Part shown: piece by piece, positions 6,223 through 14,800 of the stretch
How the letters are laid out: each line of letters opens with the position of its first letter
Position numbering within the stretch: position 1 is the first letter of the stretch
DNA from: CAYUFB01 sp964444125
GTDB lineage: Bacteria > Patescibacteriota > Dojkabacteria > B142 > JAFGMG01
Reading direction: 5' to 3'
Assembly (NCBI GenBank): GCA_964444125.1
Contig: CAYUFB010000022.1
Location: 1-20,175 of the forward strand
Length of the DNA: 20,175 nucleotides
Made by a program: the position numbers and the translations under genes
Notes under the pieces: model-generated
What the model was told of the DNA's origin: nothing
The model's database searches: none
Seen by the model: only the letters and a program-made list of their open reading frames with translations

Positions 6223-7710
6223 GTTGTTTGTTATTCGGACTTCCCGAATCTTTGTAAGTTGAGCAATCACAGGAGTGTATTCAACTCGTACGATTTCTTT
6301 GTTATCAACGTATATTCCCTCAAAAAACATTCTCAAATATTTTCGTTTGAGAATTGAGTCTGCTCTTGTGTAGCTTGTATAGATGTTTTCTGAAAGTGAT
6401 AATAAATCGTTAAGGATTTTAACCTTGTCGGTATGGTCATTTTGAATACTCGATAAATCACTCATAGCAACGGACAACTCCTCTTTTAACCTTGTGTAAA
6501 TATCCGTAAACTCATCACTTGATACTATTCTGTCCATTCTGTCATCTTCTGCGTTTTTCATGCGTGTTTTAATCTTTGTAATTCTGTTTTTGATGATTTT
6601 TTCTTCCTCTGATTCAGTTTCTCGTACTTCCGCAAGAATAGATTTTGCAGTTTTAATAACGTCTTTCTTAAATTCTTCTGTAAATTCAATTTTTTTGAAT
6701 TCCTCCGCAACCATCTGTTCTAAAGATTCCATGCGGACATAGTTTTTTGAGCAGTTTTTACTCTTTTTTCTACTTTTACACCCAAAGTAAAAGAATTCCT
6801 GTTGTTTTCCATTAAGGTATTTCTTGATTTTCTGCTCTCCAACTAGCCTTGAGCCACAATTACAGTAAACATGACCTCTAAGCATGAAATTATGCGTTCT
6901 ATCACGAGTTCCCTTGACTTTGCGAATATCTAGTAATTGCTGAACAGTATCAAATAACTGTTTTGCAATTATCGGTTCATGCTTTCCTTTGTGTAGTTCT
7001 CCTTTCCAGTCAAAATCTCCATAATAGATTGGATTTCTAAGCATCCGAGATATCGCACTTCTTGATATTGGCTTTCCCTCTGTTGAGAGCATACCTTTCT
7101 TTTGCAATGTTTCCGTTAATGAGGTTATGGAATGGTCACCACTTGCAAAGAGCTGAAAGGCATATAAAACGAGTTTTGCAACCTCTGGTACTGGTCTTAT
7201 ATATCTTTTGTGTTTTTCTCCATAATTTTCATAACCAATTGGTGCAAATGTCGGCCACCAACCGTTCTTTATCTTTTGCGAAACACCTTTTTTAACTTCA
7301 AACCCAAGATTAGCAGAATAAAACTGTGCTTGTGCTGACATTATCCCCATTAAAAACTGGTCGGCTGGATTATCATCATTGAAATTCTCTGATACTGACA
7401 TGAGTTTCACTTTCTTATCAGTAAGTATCTTTTTTATAGTCCAAAAATCAGCCATATCACGAGATAACCTATCAGATTTATGGATAATTAAGCCGTCAAC
7501 ATCATGTTCTGAAATAAAAGAGATCATTTCAAGTAGTGCGGGTCTATCTGCTGTTCGTGCTGATTTCCCTGCATCTTCAAATTCTTTGATGACTACATAT
7601 CCATTAGCTTTTGCAAACTCACTACACTTTTCACGCTGAAAAGGTAGCGATAAATCATGCTTAGCTTGTTCTTCTGTAGATACTCTCGTGTATATGACTG
7701 CAGTTTTCAT
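6184..7710 (-). CDS. large serine recombinase (integrase) of the element
   Basis: This 508-residue site-specific recombinase integrates and excises the element. The resolvase domain starts at once with AVIYTRVSTEEQ, catalytic Ser11, and contains the conserved HKSDRLSRD. A recombinase domain (about 155-260, with SISRSAISRMLRNPIYYG-like features) is followed by a zinc-ribbon domain (CNCGSRLVG ... CKSRKKSKNC, about 290-330). A long coiled-coil region (about 370-430) and a C-terminal domain come last. The final residues REWDSNPRST are read from the antisense strand of tRNA-Ser. Before integration the C-terminus would have come from the other end of the element. A related gene fragment at 19034-19611 aligns over the last 150 or so residues. 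The stop of a 43-residue gene lies two bases before its ATG, so the pair is coupled. Confidence 0.95.
   Translation of the reverse strand: MKTAVIYTRVSTEEQAKHDLSLPFQREKCSEFAKANGYVVIKEFEDAGKSARTADRPALLEMISFISEHDVDGLIIHKSDRLSRDMADFWTIKKILTDKKVKLMSVSENFNDDNPADQFLMGIMSAQAQFYSANLGFEVKKGVSQKIKNGWWPTFAPIGYENYGEKHKRYIRPVPEVAKLVLYAFQLFASGDHSITSLTETLQKKGMLSTEGKPISRSAISRMLRNPIYYGDFDWKGELHKGKHEPIIAKQLFDTVQQLLDIRKVKGTRDRTHNFMLRGHVYCNCGSRLVGEQKIKKYLNGKQQEFFYFGCKSRKKSKNCSKNYVRMESLEQMVAEEFKKIEFTEEFKKDVIKTAKSILAEVRETESEEEKIIKNRITKIKTRMKNAEDDRMDRIVSSDEFTDIYTRLKEELSVAMSDLSSIQNDHTDKVKILNDLLSLSENIYTSYTRADSILKRKYLRMFFEGIYVDNKEIVRVEYTPVIAQLTKIREVRITNNWRREWDSNPRST
6197..6237. other. attL: left attachment site of the integrated element
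   Basis: The heptamer TCCGCCA (6216-6222), the end of tRNA-Ser, is the last sequence shared with the corresponding site at 19153-19159. To its right the arm TTATTCG (6231-6237) lies at the same distance as in the other site (end 21 bases from the start of the heptamer). To its left is the tRNA T-arm, the bacterial half. Serine recombinases exchange strands at a central dinucleotide between inverted arms, and this geometry fits. The exact crossover dinucleotide cannot be told from one genome. Confidence 0.6.
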
Positions 7711-7712
7711 TC

Positions 7713-7844
7713 TTAGGCTTTGTTTAGCTGTAATTTAGATTTCTTCTTTGCTTTCATCTCCTTTAACAACTGGTAATAGCAATCTTTCTGAGTTTTAACA
7801 AAGTTCTGAATAAATACATCTACTGGTTTTAATTTCTTTTTCAT
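7713..7844 (-). CDS. 43-residue basic protein coupled to the recombinase
   Basis: The frame starts at ATG 7844 and reads MKKKLKPVDVFIQNFVKTQK, then DCYYQLLKEMKAKKKSKLQLNKA. It ends two bases before the recombinase ATG. It is lysine-rich with a central amphipathic helix. I recognise no family. Small basic proteins next to serine integrases often act as recombination directionality factors or DNA-binding accessories, so that is a reasonable guess from position only. A strong terminator hairpin lies 19 bases upstream of its start, inside a region that can also form a competing hairpin, so expression of this gene and the recombinase may be controlled by attenuation. Confidence 0.55.
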   Translation of the reverse strand: MKKKLKPVDVFIQNFVKTQKDCYYQLLKEMKAKKKSKLQLNKA

Positions 7845-7863
7845 TGTTTTAGTTTTAATAAAT

Positions 7864-7976
7864 AAAAAAAGGGCTACTCGTTGGACACAAATCTACATAG
7901 TAGAATTGTACGAATAGCCCTTAACATCATTTAATCCTAAATGACTAAGGTCTACTATGTAATTAATTTGTGTCCA
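7864..7976 (-). promoter_or_regulatory. attenuator-like region with competing hairpins
   Basis: Two long inverted repeats interlock in the order A, B, A', B'. A (7869-7881, AAGGGCTACTCGT) pairs with A' (7910-7922, ACGAATAGCCCTT) with one mismatch. B (7882-7904) pairs with B' (7951-7976) through 11 pairs (TGGACACAAAT with ATTTGTGTCCA) and 10 pairs (ACATAGTAGA with TCTACTATGT) around a small internal loop. On the minus strand the A/A' hairpin is followed by seven T residues, making an intrinsic terminator before the 43-residue gene. The B/B' hairpin uses bases in the terminator loop and would compete with it or form a pseudoknot. B' begins right after the stop of the upstream gene. The ligand or signal is unknown. 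Confidence 0.6.
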
Positions 7977-7977
7977 G

Positions 7978-8955
7978 TTATATTTTAGCATTGTTTTGTT
8001 TTTCTGTTAATTTTTCTACCTCCTTTTTTATAAAATTAAGTAAATTGAAGTTTTCGGCATTCATGTTCATAAGTTCCGTATCAAGTCCACCTTGCTCAAA
8101 TGTTGCATAGTCAATAAAAAGAAATCTATCCGTTTGTAAAAAGTCAGCAACAACATAATCTGACATACTGCGAATATCATCTGCCATTGTTACGCCTTTT
8201 AATACAACATTTTTGAAATTCTTACTTGCATGACTCCAACTCCACGCACCTGTATATTCAGGCTCAAAAACAACAAGGTTTTTCAATCTTTCTTTTGTAC
8301 TTTCTGTAATAAATAGGATTATTGGGAAAGTCGTTTCTTTTTGTTGCTTTAGCTGATCAAAATATTCAAAGTATTTCATATATTTAACCGCAACATCTTT
8401 TGAATATTCCGTTCCTCTGTCGTATTCAATCCAAAATTGGAAAACTATATTTTCCTGTTGTATTTCAACCTCTGCATCAGGCATTACAAAGCGTTTGATA
8501 ATCCTACCCGATGAAGTATTGCGAAATTGATATTCATACCTTGTAAAATGGTCGCCTTTAAACTTACGAAGTATTAAATTATGCTTTTGACATTCACGAA
8601 GCAGTAATAAATACAAATTCGCCACTTTTACTGTATGTTCTAATGCAAAGAAATTCACACCAGTTAGCCTTTCAGGGCAATTGATACTATCTTCATTCAC
8701 ACCAGTACCAGTTGCGAGTTGCTTTGCCCCAATTCGTGATAGAAATATGATTTTGGCATTGTTGGTATAGTAGGTCGTTCTAATTAGTCCATGCTCCCTT
8801 AACCGATTCACACATCTACTAACTGCTTGATAACTTCCATATAATTTCTTCTCTAACAAAATCTTAGTCAAAACTTGAAGTGGTAAAAATCTAAAACTAT
8901 TAACTATCCCTAAGATCTGAATATCATTGTACTTTGCTATATAACTATCTTTCAT
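7978..8955 (-). CDS. replication-relaxation family protein
   Basis: This 325-residue protein opens with a winged-helix domain (about residues 10-85: ILGIVNSFRFLPLQVLTKIL, then SRCVNRLREHGLIRTTYYTN, and a LSRIGAKQLATG strand-helix). That arrangement is typical of Replic_Relax proteins, which accompany replication or mobilisation functions on plasmids and integrative elements. The remainder has a nuclease-like alpha/beta look (VMPDAEVEIQQENIVFQFWI, EYDRGTEYSKDV), but I cannot assign catalysis. It lies between two strongly structured gaps: the 8989-9139 structure upstream and the attenuator downstream. No Shine-Dalgarno sequence precedes ATG 8955. The family call is by pattern and moderately sure; the exact role is not. 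Confidence 0.65.
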   Translation of the reverse strand: MKDSYIAKYNDIQILGIVNSFRFLPLQVLTKILLEKKLYGSYQAVSRCVNRLREHGLIRTTYYTNNAKIIFLSRIGAKQLATGTGVNEDSINCPERLTGVNFFALEHTVKVANLYLLLLRECQKHNLILRKFKGDHFTRYEYQFRNTSSGRIIKRFVMPDAEVEIQQENIVFQFWIEYDRGTEYSKDVAVKYMKYFEYFDQLKQQKETTFPIILFITESTKERLKNLVVFEPEYTGAWSWSHASKNFKNVVLKGVTMADDIRSMSDYVVADFLQTDRFLFIDYATFEQGGLDTELMNMNAENFNLLNFIKKEVEKLTEKQNNAKI

Positions 8956-8988
8956 AATAAATAACTACTAAAAAATTAAATAAAGTAA

Positions 8989-9139
8989 GGTCTGTCGATC
9001 ATACACTTTTCACAGAACTTAATGTGTAATACACACACATTAATCGTTGTCGAGGGAGTGATTGGGTGGAAGGCATTAGGAAACGTAGTTTCGCCTTCCA
9101 CCCAATCAGTCACGAGGTTCTGTAAAAGTGCGACAGACC
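8989..9139 (-). ncRNA. three-way-junction structure between replication genes
   Basis: The bases nest almost perfectly. The outer stem is GGTCTGTCG (8989-8997) with CGACAGACC (9131-9139). The second stem is CACTTTTCACAGAAC (9004-9018) with GTTCTGTAAAAGTG (9117-9130), with one bulged C. Two hairpins then branch off. The first is TTAATGTGT (9019-9027) with ACACATTAA (9035-9043). The second is GATTGGGTGGAAGGC (9060-9074) with GCCTTCCACCCAATC (9093-9107), capped by GAAAC-GTA-GTTTC (9080-9092). On the minus strand a T-rich stretch follows. It may be a structured leader or terminator for the replication-relaxation gene, a free RNA, or a DNA origin that folds when single-stranded. Strand is a choice based on the gene direction and the T-rich flank. 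I recognise no known RNA family. Confidence 0.5.
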
Positions 9140-9239
9140 GTAACTTTCGTATTTGACAACATGGTGAGAAACTGGATTCATAGTTTTGCCCTTTTGAGTG
9201 GGGTACATTCAACATTAAATCAATCATGGTTTTTCATAG

Positions 9240-10028
9240 TTAAAATTTAGATTTTTCTAAGAATTTAGCTCTCATTGTCTCAAGTTTTGACAGTTGGTCT
9301 TTGCGTTTCCGCTTCTCCTGTAAATCCTTTAGCGTTTTCACAAATAGTCCTGCTGGATTAGAAAGTGGTTTTGTTCCGTCAACTTGTGCTGTTCTAATTT
9401 GTATTCTCACAAAATCAAGAGAATCGGTAATATCCTTATAATTAACAATTCCTTTGTTCTTTTGGCTGATTAGCTTCTGATAGTATTTGATACTTTTAAG
9501 GTCGTTTAGCTCTTTGGCGATTTCTACTGCTTCCCCCGAAAAAGATTTAAAATCATCGTTTAACGTTAACTTATTATTCTTATTCTTTTTTTCTTCAACT
9601 TTATATTCTTTGTAGGTCAAATTTGACTCACCTTGATGTGTCAATTCTGAAACATCTGGTTGTTGCAAATCTGACACATCCGCAAGACTATCGAGTTTTT
9701 TAGCATATATTTCTGATATTGGCTCAAGAATATACAAATTTGTTTTATTAAGTCCTCTTGTTTTCCAAGACACAAGCCCTCGATTTCTAAGTTCATTTAA
9801 ACCTCTAAATATGGAACTTCTACTTTTACCGATTGTTTTAGCTAGTTTATCTTGTCCTGGAAAACAGTAGTTTTTGTTCATAGCGTACTTGAGAAGTGCT
9901 AAATATACCCTTACTGCAAGATCTGAAAGTAATCTATCTTCTGTTATTAAATGGCTAATCTGAGCAAATCCGTATTGCTTTTCTAAATCTCTGAATATTA
10001 CTTTGTCTTGCTTATCGGTCATTTTCAT
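9240..10028 (-). CDS. helix-turn-helix replication-type protein
   Basis: This 262-residue protein has an N-terminal winged helix-turn-helix of the HTH_36 type: LSDLAVRVYLALLKYAMNKN, then CFPGQDKLAKTIGKSRSSIF and RGLNELRNRGLVSWKTRG. This kind of domain begins many plasmid and integrative-element replication initiators. A polar linker (about 120-170) leads to a second helical block with KYYQKLISQKNKGIVNYKDI and SNPAGLFVKTLKDL, then a charged C-terminal helix. The linker plus C-terminal block resembles replication proteins of Gram-positive elements, but DNA-binding regulation alone would also fit. It overlaps the upstream 60-residue gene through ATGA. The three-way-junction DNA lies immediately downstream and is a candidate binding target (inference). 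Confidence 0.65.
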   Translation of the reverse strand: MKMTDKQDKVIFRDLEKQYGFAQISHLITEDRLLSDLAVRVYLALLKYAMNKNYCFPGQDKLAKTIGKSRSSIFRGLNELRNRGLVSWKTRGLNKTNLYILEPISEIYAKKLDSLADVSDLQQPDVSELTHQGESNLTYKEYKVEEKKNKNNKLTLNDDFKSFSGEAVEIAKELNDLKSIKYYQKLISQKNKGIVNYKDITDSLDFVRIQIRTAQVDGTKPLSNPAGLFVKTLKDLQEKRKRKDQLSKLETMRAKFLEKSKF

Positions 10029-10207
10029 TTGCTTTTTGTTTTTGTAAATAACTTGTTCTTTCGTAGTAGCTCGATTGCCGATTTTGATTTCTCTTGCTTT
10101 CCAATTAGTCGGCTATATCCCAATTGCTCAAAACAAAGCAAAACCCATTCACGAATGAATACTTCTCTTGCGGTCATAGGTTTTATTTTTTGCTTTTCCT
10201 TTGCCAT
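10025..10207 (-). CDS. 60-residue basic hypothetical protein
   Basis: The product MAKEKQKIKPMTAREVFIRE continues with WVLLCFEQLGYSRLIGKQEK and ends in a lysine-rich tail. The central part looks like one or two amphipathic helices. I recognise no family. The stop overlaps the ATG of the HTH protein by the ATGA arrangement at 10025-10028, which supports translation. A long terminator-like hairpin ends nine bases before its ATG at 10207, so the gene sits directly under possible attenuation control. Confidence 0.6.
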   Translation of the reverse strand: MAKEKQKIKPMTAREVFIREWVLLCFEQLGYSRLIGKQEKSKSAIELLRKNKLFTKTKSK

Positions 10208-10216
10208 TTTTAAAAC

Positions 10217-10288
10217 AAAAAAAGAGGTCTAAATCAAAAAGGCTGTAAGCGTAATGCTTAACAAATGACCTTTAAGACTTAGACCTCT
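10217..10288 (-). terminator. nested terminator-like hairpin before the 60-residue gene
   Basis: On the minus strand a 10-base perfect stem joins 10279-10288 to 10223-10232 (AGAGGTCTAA with TTAGACCTCT), followed by seven T residues (10223-10217). Inside it are two further nested stems: AAAGG (10238-10242) with CCTTT (10269-10273), and TAAGC (10246-10250) with GCTTA (10256-10260). Its place in mid-operon, right before a start codon, suggests a regulated attenuator rather than an operon end. No clear competing hairpin is visible upstream, in contrast to 7864-7976. Confidence 0.6.
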
Positions 10289-10336
10289 CTACAACTCAAC
10301 TAAGGGTAGCTGAGGGCTAATATCTAAATTATTTAC

Positions 10337-10552
10337 TTATTCTTTCGTTTTTCTTTTACCTGTTTTTATATGCAATATCGTGCTATCTATTCTTTTGTTT
10401 GATATTTTAATTTCGTAAGTTCCAAACTCGAATTTTACGAATTCTTCAATAATCTTTTTGAGATCTTCCAAGTGGATATTAAATATCTGTGGGTTTGAAA
10501 GTAACTCAAGATATTGTTTTTTCAATTCTGTTGATACTTTAGATTGTGTCAT
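10337..10552 (-). CDS. 71-residue hypothetical protein
   Basis: The product starts MTQSKVSTELKKQYLELLSN, is charged and mostly helical in the first half, and has a short strand-rich second half (FEFGTYEIKISNKRIDSTIL) with a basic tail. I recognise no family. Its ATG at 10552 lies inside the end of the MerR-like gene (14-base overlap, different frame), so it is cotranscribed with it. The gap 10208-10336 that follows contains the nested hairpin. Confidence 0.55.
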   Translation of the reverse strand: MTQSKVSTELKKQYLELLSNPQIFNIHLEDLKKIIEEFVKFEFGTYEIKISNKRIDSTILHIKTGKRKTKE

Positions 10553-11318
10553 AAGAGATGTTTTTATCTAATAAATCTAAATAATCGGTATTATCCTTAT
10601 CTGTTCTCATTGCGTAGTTCTTATAAATCATTAATGGTTCAAGGTATTCAATACTTGAAACGCCATCAACAATTGAAACTCTTTTAAATCCCTCTTGCTT
10701 GAGATATTCATTATCAGTCCGCAAAACTGAAAGAATGTTAGCTTCTTGAGTAGTTAAATTCTTTTTAGGGATTAAAACGACATAGAATGGGTCAAGTTTT
10801 GAATGGTAATAGTCAAAAACTGTTAATTTCCAACAAGGAATATTTACCTTTTGGGTATATACAGTCATTTCTTCAATAACTGGAAGTGCTACAAATAGCT
10901 TTTTATTAAGTCTAAGGTTATAAAGGACTCTTTCTTCCATTGGAGTATTTTCAACTGGTTTTGGGGGCAATTGGCTTGAAAAATAGTTATATACATGGAG
11001 TCGTATTTCATCATGTTTATACCCTCGTTTATATAATTGGTGAATGTACCAAATCATCATAGGAACTTTGATTTTATGATAACCTACAGTTCCACCAAGT
11101 GCAGAAGTTAAGCCCATTTTTTTAGCGGAAGGTAGAAAGCTATGTCGGGAATAGTAAATGAGTTTCTTTCTATCAAATTCGATATTCCAACTGCTTTTTG
11201 AAATTAAATCGACAACCGTATCAGAGGAGAGGTCGTATCTATTTGTTGTATCTGAAACTAAACCCCATTCATACATTTGTTTTACAAAGTTACTTATTGT
11301 TTTATCTAGGATATTCAT
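10539..11318 (-). CDS. MerR-like regulator, first gene of the maintenance operon
   Basis: Residues about 45-115 of this 259-residue protein resemble a MerR-type winged helix: FDRKKLIYYSRHSFLPSAKK, a glycine turn (GGTVGYHKIKVPMMIWYIHQ), and LYKRGYKHDEIRLHVYNYFS. This is the order Y-Y-x(4)-LP, Y, then a helix ending in G(Y/F)xxxEI. Unlike classical MerR proteins, the motif is preceded by about 45 residues and followed by a long C-terminal part of unknown kind that could bind a ligand or partner. It is transcribed from a strong promoter facing away from the defence genes, so it may regulate that divergent region and its own operon (inference). It overlaps the next gene by 14 bases. Confidence 0.55.
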   Translation of the reverse strand: MNILDKTISNFVKQMYEWGLVSDTTNRYDLSSDTVVDLISKSSWNIEFDRKKLIYYSRHSFLPSAKKMGLTSALGGTVGYHKIKVPMMIWYIHQLYKRGYKHDEIRLHVYNYFSSQLPPKPVENTPMEERVLYNLRLNKKLFVALPVIEEMTVYTQKVNIPCWKLTVFDYYHSKLDPFYVVLIPKKNLTTQEANILSVLRTDNEYLKQEGFKRVSIVDGVSSIEYLEPLMIYKNYAMRTDKDNTDYLDLLDKNISYDTI

Positions 11319-11356
11319 AGTATCGAGTTAAATATATTAATGTTTGTCACTATACC

Positions 11357-11385
11357 AATATATACCACTCGAAATAGTTTGTCAA
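11357..11385 (-). promoter_or_regulatory. strong sigma-70 promoter of the maintenance operon
   Basis: On the minus strand, TTGACA (11385-11380), a 17-base spacer and TATATT (11362-11357) form a near-consensus promoter. The leader to ATG 11318 is about 32 bases with no Shine-Dalgarno sequence. GGTATA occurs twice around the -10 box, a possible operator half-site. The spacer is 17 bases, not the stretched 19-20 of classical MerR-activated promoters. Confidence 0.8.
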
Positions 11386-11499
11386 CAAGTATTAAGTATT
11401 TTGCACTCAAGCCCGAAACTAAGTAAAAATTTAAAGCTTCGCTTTCTTATTAATGTTGTTTCAGGTAAAATTGGGTAATGTATAAGTCCAGTTTTGTAT

Positions 11500-11829
11500 A
11501 TGAATAAATACGATATAAAAAGAGATAAATATAAATCTGCACGTGGAGGCTATTCTAGAATAGTAAATATTCATTGTCGTAAATGCGAGAATGTTGTAGC
11601 TATTTATCAAAAAGATGGACCTGGAAATTTAAGACGAATGTATCTTGACCGCATTTTCGAGCCTACCGAGCTCAAAGACCTGCAATACAAAGAATTAAAT
11701 GATATAAAACCATTCGTTTGTTCGAAATGTGGCGAATTACTGGGTATTCCTTATGTTTACGAAAAGGAAAAAAGAAAGGCGTACAAGTTATTTCAAGATT
11801 CAGTAATTAAGAGAATTGTTAAAAGTTAA
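11500..11829 (+). CDS. small zinc-ribbon protein leading the defence operon
   Basis: This 109-residue protein starts at ATG 11500; a TTG two codons upstream at 11494 is the alternative start. It has two CxxC pairs, CRKC at 26-29 and CSKC at 74-77, spaced as in a zinc ribbon. Between them lies a segment with GPGNLRRMYLDRIF, and a basic helix ends the protein. It stops six bases before the nuclease-methyltransferase gene, so they are cotranscribed. It may bind nucleic acid or the large enzyme, for instance as a regulator of the restriction genes (inference). I recognise no named family. A weak promoter (TTGTTT and TATAAG) precedes it in the 175-base divergent gap. Confidence 0.6.
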   Translation: MNKYDIKRDKYKSARGGYSRIVNIHCRKCENVVAIYQKDGPGNLRRMYLDRIFEPTELKDLQYKELNDIKPFVCSKCGELLGIPYVYEKEKRKAYKLFQDSVIKRIVKS

Positions 11830-11835
11830 AACAAA

Positions 11836-14800
11836 ATGAACGAAGCTGTAAATAAGTACATTGAAAGTATTTCGAAAAAATACACTAATGAACACACAAG
11901 TGAATATGGATATCGAACCGATTTTGAGATTCTTCTAAGTGAAGTATTTGAAAAAATCAATGTTAAAGAAATTGAACATGACGCTAAAACTAAAGAAGGA
12001 AATAAACCCGACTTTATCGTAACGAAAAACTCTGTTCCAATTCTTTATATTGAAACAAAAGATATTGGTATTGATTTGGACAAAGTAGAAACATCAGGGC
12101 AAATGACAAGATATTATGGCTATACAAACCTTGTACTTACAGATTATGTTGAATTCAGATTTTATAGAAACGGTGAAAAATACGAAGAACCCATTGTAAT
12201 TGGTACGTACAACAAAAAAGACAGAACTATTCAAGCACACCCTGAAAAGTACGAGCAGTTGCAAAAAACACTTATTGATTTTACTCTTTCACATAAAGAG
12301 CCTATTAAATCAGGTTTCCATCTATCAAAGATAATGGGTGGTAAGGCTCAGCGTATTAGAGATAATATTTTGCAATTATTTGACTCAAAATCCGAGTCTG
12401 CTAATGACTTAACGAAAGTATATGAAACTATCAAGCAACTACTTATCCATGACCTTTCATATACAGATTTTGCCGATATGTATGCTCAAACATTGGTTTA
12501 TGGGCTATTCGTGGCTAGATTCCACGATGAGTCAAAAAACACTTTTTCAAGAACCGAAGCGAGAGATCTAATTCCTGCTTCAAACCCTTTTTTAAGGCAT
12601 TTCTTTGACCATATTGCAGGGCCTGATTTTAACAAAAGACTTGAGTACATTGTTAATGAACTATGTGAAGTCTTTTCTCATGCAGATGTTGAGAAATTAA
12701 TGGAAGACTACTATAGAAAAGAGAAGTATGGTGCAGATACCAAAGGCCCTGACCCAGTTATTCACTTTTACGAAGATTTCTTGAAAGAATATGACCCTGT
12801 ACTTAGAAAGAAGATGGGTGCCTATTATACCCCTCAACCAGTAGTTCAGTTTATTATTCGTTCAGTTGATAAGATTCTAAAAAATGAGTTTGGTTTAAGC
12901 TCAGGTCTTTCTGATACATCAAAAACGGAACAAGGTATTCATAAAGTTCAAGTTTTAGACCCTGCGACAGGTACTGGAACATTTTATAGCGCTGTTATTG
13001 GTCATATTTACAAAGATTTAAAGCAAAAAGACCAATTAGGAAGATGGCCAAAATATGTTCATAATGATTTGCTCCCTCGTATTCATGGATTTGAATTAAT
13101 GATGGCTCCATACACAATCGCACATTTGAAATTGAGCATGGCATTTAAAAAAACAGGTTTTATATACTTCAATGACAGATTGGGTATTTATCTTACAAAC
13201 TCGCTTGAAGATGTAGAAACTCAGCAAGGTCTTTTTGCGTTTGGTTTTGCTGAAAGTATTGCTCAAGAGTTTAAAGAAGCGTCAAAGATTAAGAAAGAAA
13301 CACCTATCATGGTAGTTGTAGGTAATCCTCCATATAGTGTAAGTTCTACTAATAAGGGGGATTGGATTACTAAACAACTTAATGTTTATAAGCAAGACCT
13401 AAACGAAAGAAATATTCAACCGCTTTCAGATGACTACATCAAATTTATTAGATATGCAGAACATTTCATTGAGAAAAACAAAAGTGGAATTGTTGCCATG
13501 ATAACTAATAATTCATTTATTGATGGCTTAATACACAGACAAATGAGAAAACATCTACTTGAAACTTTTGATGACATTTACATTCTTGATTTGCATGGCA
13601 ATTCAAAGAAAAAAGAGAAAGCGCCTGATGGAAGTAAAGATGAAAATGTATTTGATATCATGCAAGGCGTTTCAATTAATTTATTCATAAGAAAAACAGC
13701 CGAAAAGACCGAACTCGGTAAAGTTCACCACTTTGATTTGCATGGCTCTAGAGGGGAGAAGTTTAAATTTCTTGATAACAACCTAATTGATTCTGTCAAT
13801 TGGAAAATTCTCGATTATGATAATCAATCGTACTATTTTGTACCTAAAGATTTTAGTTTACATGAGGAATATGATAAGGGCTTTAAATTGGATGAATTGT
13901 TTATTAAATCCTCAAGTGGAATAAAGACAGAAAGAGACTCATTATGCATTCATTACACCCCTGAAAGTTTAGATAGAGTAATCAAAGATTTAGTAGAGTT
14001 AGATACAGATATATTTAGAAGCAACTATTCTGAAAGAGCCGATGGTAGAGACTGGAAACTTTCTGAGGCACAAAAAGATATAAAAGTTTCAAAAAGTACA
14101 ATGATAAGAATCGCTTATAAACCTTTCGATAATAGGTATTCAATTTATACTGGGAAAACTAAAGGCTTCATGGCATATCCAAGGCAAATGACGACAGAGC
14201 TTTTCATAAACAATTCTAATCCTGCACTTGCATTAATGCGAAAACAAGTAAATACTGAAAACTTTCAAACAGTTTTAGTTACGAAAAATCAAATAGACTT
14301 AAATTTCTACGGATTTCAATCTTATATATTTCCACTTTATGGCTTAGATAGATCTCCGAACATTAATAAAAGTATCTCAAATAGATTAGAAGAAGCTCTT
14401 GGTGAATTTTCTCCCGAGGAACTATTCGATTATATATACGCAACTCTTTATTCTCCCTCATATCGACAGCGTTATAAGGAATTCTTAAAAATCGACTTTC
14501 CCCGAATCCCTTACCCAACAAACAGAAAGGCATTCGATGAATACGCCAAATATGGAAAAGAATTAAGAGAATTACATTTACTGGAATCTCAAGTACTTCA
14601 AAATGCAAGTTTGCCATTCCCCGAATCAGGAAGCGATACTGTTGAAAATATTGTCTTAAAAGATAATAAGGTTTACATCAATGAAACTCAGTACTTCGGA
14701 AATGTCTCAGAAACTGCTTGGAATTTCTATATAGGAGGATATCAACCTGCTCAAAAATGGTTAAAAGATAGAAAAGGAAAGTCACTAAGCAACGAAGATA

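Noticed and set aside
8976..9227. 83-codon minus-strand frame between the two replication-type genes
   Set aside because: It is read through the three-way-junction stems; the complementary arms explain most of its sequence, its cysteine-rich composition is unlike the neighbours, and it has no family resemblance.
7862..10320. CRISPR-like arrays suggested by the repeated hairpins
   Set aside because: The repeats are inverted pairs with different sequences, not regularly spaced direct repeats, and no cas gene is present.
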